DNA of 64,000 bases from Coriaria nepalensis (Eukaryota > Streptophyta > Magnoliopsida > Cucurbitales > Coriariaceae), in assembly GCA_027186245.1 (NCBI GenBank), contig CP114482.1, positions 33,437,209 to 33,501,208 of the forward strand. Reading direction: 5' to 3'. A program made the translations under genes and the position numbers. Positions 61,206-64,000 of the stretch are shown here, in pieces; position 1 is the first letter of the stretch, and each line of letters opens with the position of its first letter. Below the pieces are notes generated by a model. The model ran no database searches, was not told where the DNA came from, and saw only the letters and a list, made by a program, of their open reading frames with translations.

Positions 61206-62565
61206 TGGAAATTAGTTAGGACAAATTTTGGCTAATTTCTTAGCTGATCACCCTTCTAAACTTTTGCCCAACAATTGCAATAACATGTTTGAAGTACTTC
61301 GTGTTGAACAACTTTTTTGGGAGTTGTACTTTGATGGATGTAGTACCGAGCACATGTAGGAGCCGAGATCTCTATTAAGTTACCGGAAGGTATACATAAT
61401 ATATGGTCCTTTCAACTCAACTTTTCTTTCACAAATAATCAAGCCGAGTATGAAACCCTAATTATAGACTTGAAAATTTTGTAAGAGCATGGAGTCTTGC
61501 ATCTAGCAATTGTTGGTGATTCTCAATTAGTGGTCAGACAAATATTATGAGTTTATAAGTGCACTAACCCCGGAGTAACCGGGTATTTTACCATTACAAT
61601 CCAACTCTTAGAACAATTTGAAGAATGAGCTTTAAACAATGTTTCTCGATCTTTTAAAGCATAGGCTAATGGCATAGCGCAATTGGCATCCGACTTAAGT
61701 ATATTGGACGAGATTTCAAGAATAGTGACTGTCTATAAGTGGAATAATCTAATTTTTACCTCTACACAGGTCGGATTCTCGATCTTTAACATGGAAAATC
61801 TTGAAGCAAGTGATTAACGGTTTCCTCTCATCAAGTATCTTCAGAATCGAAATGGAATTTACCTAGTCAAACTGCGCAAGCTCTTAAATACACTTTGATA
61901 GAGAATGAAGGCATACAATCGTGAAGGAGGTTTATGACGGAATCCATGGATTCGACCAAGCCGAATGAAAAATGCATTCGCTAATTAGGCATCGCAGCTT
62001 TTACTGGCTGACTTTCCTAAGAGATTGCATCAGATACTGAAAATAATATAAGAGTTGTCAAAGATGCAGACCGATTCAGAGGCAACCAATGTGGACTGGT
62101 ACGTCTACAACACCATACTCTTTAGTATATGGTCATTACGTTGTATCCCCTATGAAAATCCAATAAACGTCTCTAAGGATTGCATTGCAAAATGGTCTAA
62201 CTCCTTCGAATAATCTGAATCAATTCATATTGAGTTAAGTTAGAGGATTTGAAATGATAAAGATTGGATACATTGAATGTTTTGACAGATCACAAAATAA
62301 AGTCATCAGGGCCTACAACAAAAAGGTAAAAGCTAAATCATTTGTAGTCAGGCACTTAGTCTTGAAGGTATTACCTCTAATCAGAAAAATAGGTGTTTTG
62401 AAAGCTTATGGTAAATGGGCTCCCAATTAGGAAGGATTTTTTCGAGTGCGACAAGAATTTTGTAACAATGCTTACTTGTTAGAAAGCCTAGAGAGCATAG
62501 TGCAATATATGCCGATTAATGGTTTTTATCTAAACCATTACGTCCCAGCTATGTATTAGAATGCA
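61206..62565 (+). mobile_element. Ty3/gypsy polyprotein remnant (RNase H and integrase)
   Basis: Plus-strand fragments in broken frames show RNase H (VEQLFWELYFDG near 61300, then NNQAEYE and VGDSQLVVRQI-like phrases to about 61550), an integrase zinc-finger/core region that is badly decayed (61850-62200), and the integrase C-terminal tail (RAYNKKVKAKSFVV, LVLKVLPL, KWAPN and NAYLLESL, 62310-62545). This order is typical of gypsy elements. Stops and frameshifts are frequent; LTRs were not identified. Confidence 0.8.
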
Positions 62566-62799
62566 TAAACGAAGAAAGAGGTTTCGACTACATATTTGTT
62601 TGCTTGGTCATTATCAGAAATAAATAAGGTGCAAAAAGCAATAAAGAGTCGAAAAGATCAACTAGAGAATCGATCACTAAGCAGAACAAAAAAAAAGTCT
62701 TAAGAGGATCGCCTCTTGATTGATCTAAATGTCAACAAGTCATGATGAAGTGTACTAAAGAAATAAAGTAAATGAAGCTGTAGAAGTGGATGATATATT

Positions 62800-63665
62800 A
62801 GTCCATATGAAAAGAGAATGTCTACACAAGACCCCAGGCAACCTCTATTCTCTCCAGCTCCTTCTCTCCCTCATCTATAATAGCAGTCCACATTGGAATC
62901 TGATCAGTCAGCCTAGTGAAAGTGTGGGAGAGCTCAACCCCTGTCCTCGTCACAGTTTGGTATTTATCCTCTATGACATGAAATCTGCTATGAAGCTCTC
63001 AGACTCTATGCATTGACATATCCAGCTCAACATGACACTCGGTCTATGCAGCCCACTTAAGTTGAATTACCTCTATCTCGGTAATGGCAGTGTCAAAAGA
63101 CGCTCGTTGTCCTAGGTCAGAAGCCTCTAAGAAAATGCCCTACTCCTATCTTGAGCAATATGAGTAACTTCATCCCAAAGAGCCCTCAACTAGTTGTATC
63201 GGTAAGATGTAGGGCCTTCCTAAGCAAGAAGATGATTGATATCAGCAAAGCCATCATGATGAATAGTACCTCTATTGGCCTCGGCAAGAAGAAGTCTCAC
63301 AAATGCTTTAATGTGAGCGTGGATGACCAATACATCAAGATAATAAGATGGCATCGACTGAGTAGTCGGATGGCTAACATATCCGGCAAGGGCCGCTATT
63401 ATAATATCCTTTGGATCAACTTCAATAGTATAATGGAATTCAATCGGTTATAAGGAAAGTTGAAACAAAAATATAAACCGAGAGATTAAAATTCAAATCG
63501 ATCATTCAGAGTTAGCATTAAACTAGCGTGCTAGATAGTCAGTATACTCAACATCAGATGCGAGAGGGCCACTATCAACAATCATGGCATCTGCTCCATC
63601 GGACACACGAATATCCCTAGGTAGTGAAGAGGAATTATGGGTCCGAACAACTAGTTTCTGCCATT
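62800..63665 (-). pseudogene. Unrecognised decayed coding-like sequence, minus strand
   Basis: Reading the minus strand from about 63660, a good frame gives QKLVVRTHNSSSLPRDIRVS, DGADAMIVDSGPLASDVEYT and a stop. A second stretch (about 63430-63200) reads VDPKDIIIAALAGYVSHPTT and ends near LLAEANRGTIHHDGFADINH. After stops and a frame change a third stretch (about 63110-62830) is charged and possibly coiled-coil (VIEDKYQTVTRTGVELSHTF). Codon-like structure over ~800 bp in one orientation suggests an old gene, perhaps carried by a gypsy-type element. No domain was recognised. Confidence 0.4.
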
Positions 63666-64000
63666 TGCTCCTATATCCATAAGTGCCTGCTTCCTATCAA
63701 GAAAAGGGATGTAACTGCAGTAGAGGAGTATGCATAAAAATAAGATAAGAAAAGTTTTATACCCGAGTACTAAACAAAGTGGTCTGGGCGTCCAAGAGTT
63801 CTCACGCCATTTATCATCCTTTAATGGATATTTTCTTGCTTTTTCGTTGAAATCTTTACATTTCATGGATTATCCAATGTAGTTTTCTCTGTAAGCTTTT
63901 TTCTTTTGTGATTCTTAAGCATTCTTGATGTTTATTTTTGCCAATCACAAAGGCTTTCATTCATTATTTTCGTCGTTCAATAGAGTTAATATACAAGATT
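63666..64000. other. Right window end, no gene recognised
   Basis: One minus-strand frame of about 70 codons (63866-63651) overlaps the start of the decayed minus-strand sequence and may be its upstream part, but it has no recognised domain. Confidence 0.4.

Noticed and set aside
1..64000. tRNA, rRNA genes and CRISPR arrays
   Set aside because: None seen: no cloverleaf with A/B boxes was recognised, and the direct repeats present lack regular repeat-spacer structure.

Overview
This is a eudicot plant nuclear genome fragment. It is AT-rich, its genes have GT..AG introns, and transposon relics surround a few real genes. Four gene loci look intact: a WUSCHEL-related homeobox gene of the WOX1/STENOFOLIA/MAEWEST type, a phosphoethanolamine N-methyltransferase (PEAMT/NMT), a P-class PPR gene of the MTL1 (At5g64320-like) family, and a laccase. 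A dedicated WOX1-type leaf-blade regulator and the dicot-style PEAMT point to a eudicot. I cannot name the species.

Layout. 1-4.4 kb: decayed Ty1/copia element, plus strand, with a probable 3' LTR. 5.5-13.3 kb: CACTA-like element with a canonical left terminus, carrying DUF1985-like and transposase-like debris. 16.3-18.7 kb: WOX1 (+), four exons, 414 aa. 18.7-25.6 kb: AT-rich intergenic DNA with an RPA/OB-fold fragment and small tandem duplications. 25.6-31.03 kb: PEAMT (-), eleven coding exons, 492 aa, with a 25-codon upstream ORF in the leader and a TATA box. 32.4-43.3 kb: Mutator-like transposon debris, with a transposase remnant at the left, an Ulp1-protease-like remnant at the right, and long diverged repeats plus a four-copy ~190-bp tandem array between. 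44.0-48.4 kb: a mosaic locus in which a thymidine kinase (TK1-type) first exon is followed by a PPR gene and then by the decayed remaining TK exons. 48.8-50.8 kb: LINE fragment cut by a copia-type LTR. 51-55 kb: unrecognised relics. 55.6-60.5 kb: laccase (+), five exons, 585 aa. 61.2-62.6 kb: Ty3/gypsy RNase H/integrase remnant. 62.8-63.7 kb: unrecognised decayed coding-like sequence on the minus strand.

The most interesting locus is 44.0-48.4 kb. The PPR reading frame has no ATG before its conserved N-terminal region. It opens with a short segment homologous to TK exon 2, behind a splice acceptor in the right phase to join TK exon 1. The simplest reading is an exon-shuffled chimera in which a TK1 leader exon, with an organelle-transit-like N-terminus, supplies the start codon and targeting signal for an organellar PPR protein, while the rest of the TK gene has decayed into a pseudogene downstream. 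The second clear signal is the PEAMT upstream ORF, which matches in size and position the conserved phosphocholine-responsive uORF known for this gene family. I see no operon, CRISPR array, tRNA or rRNA gene.
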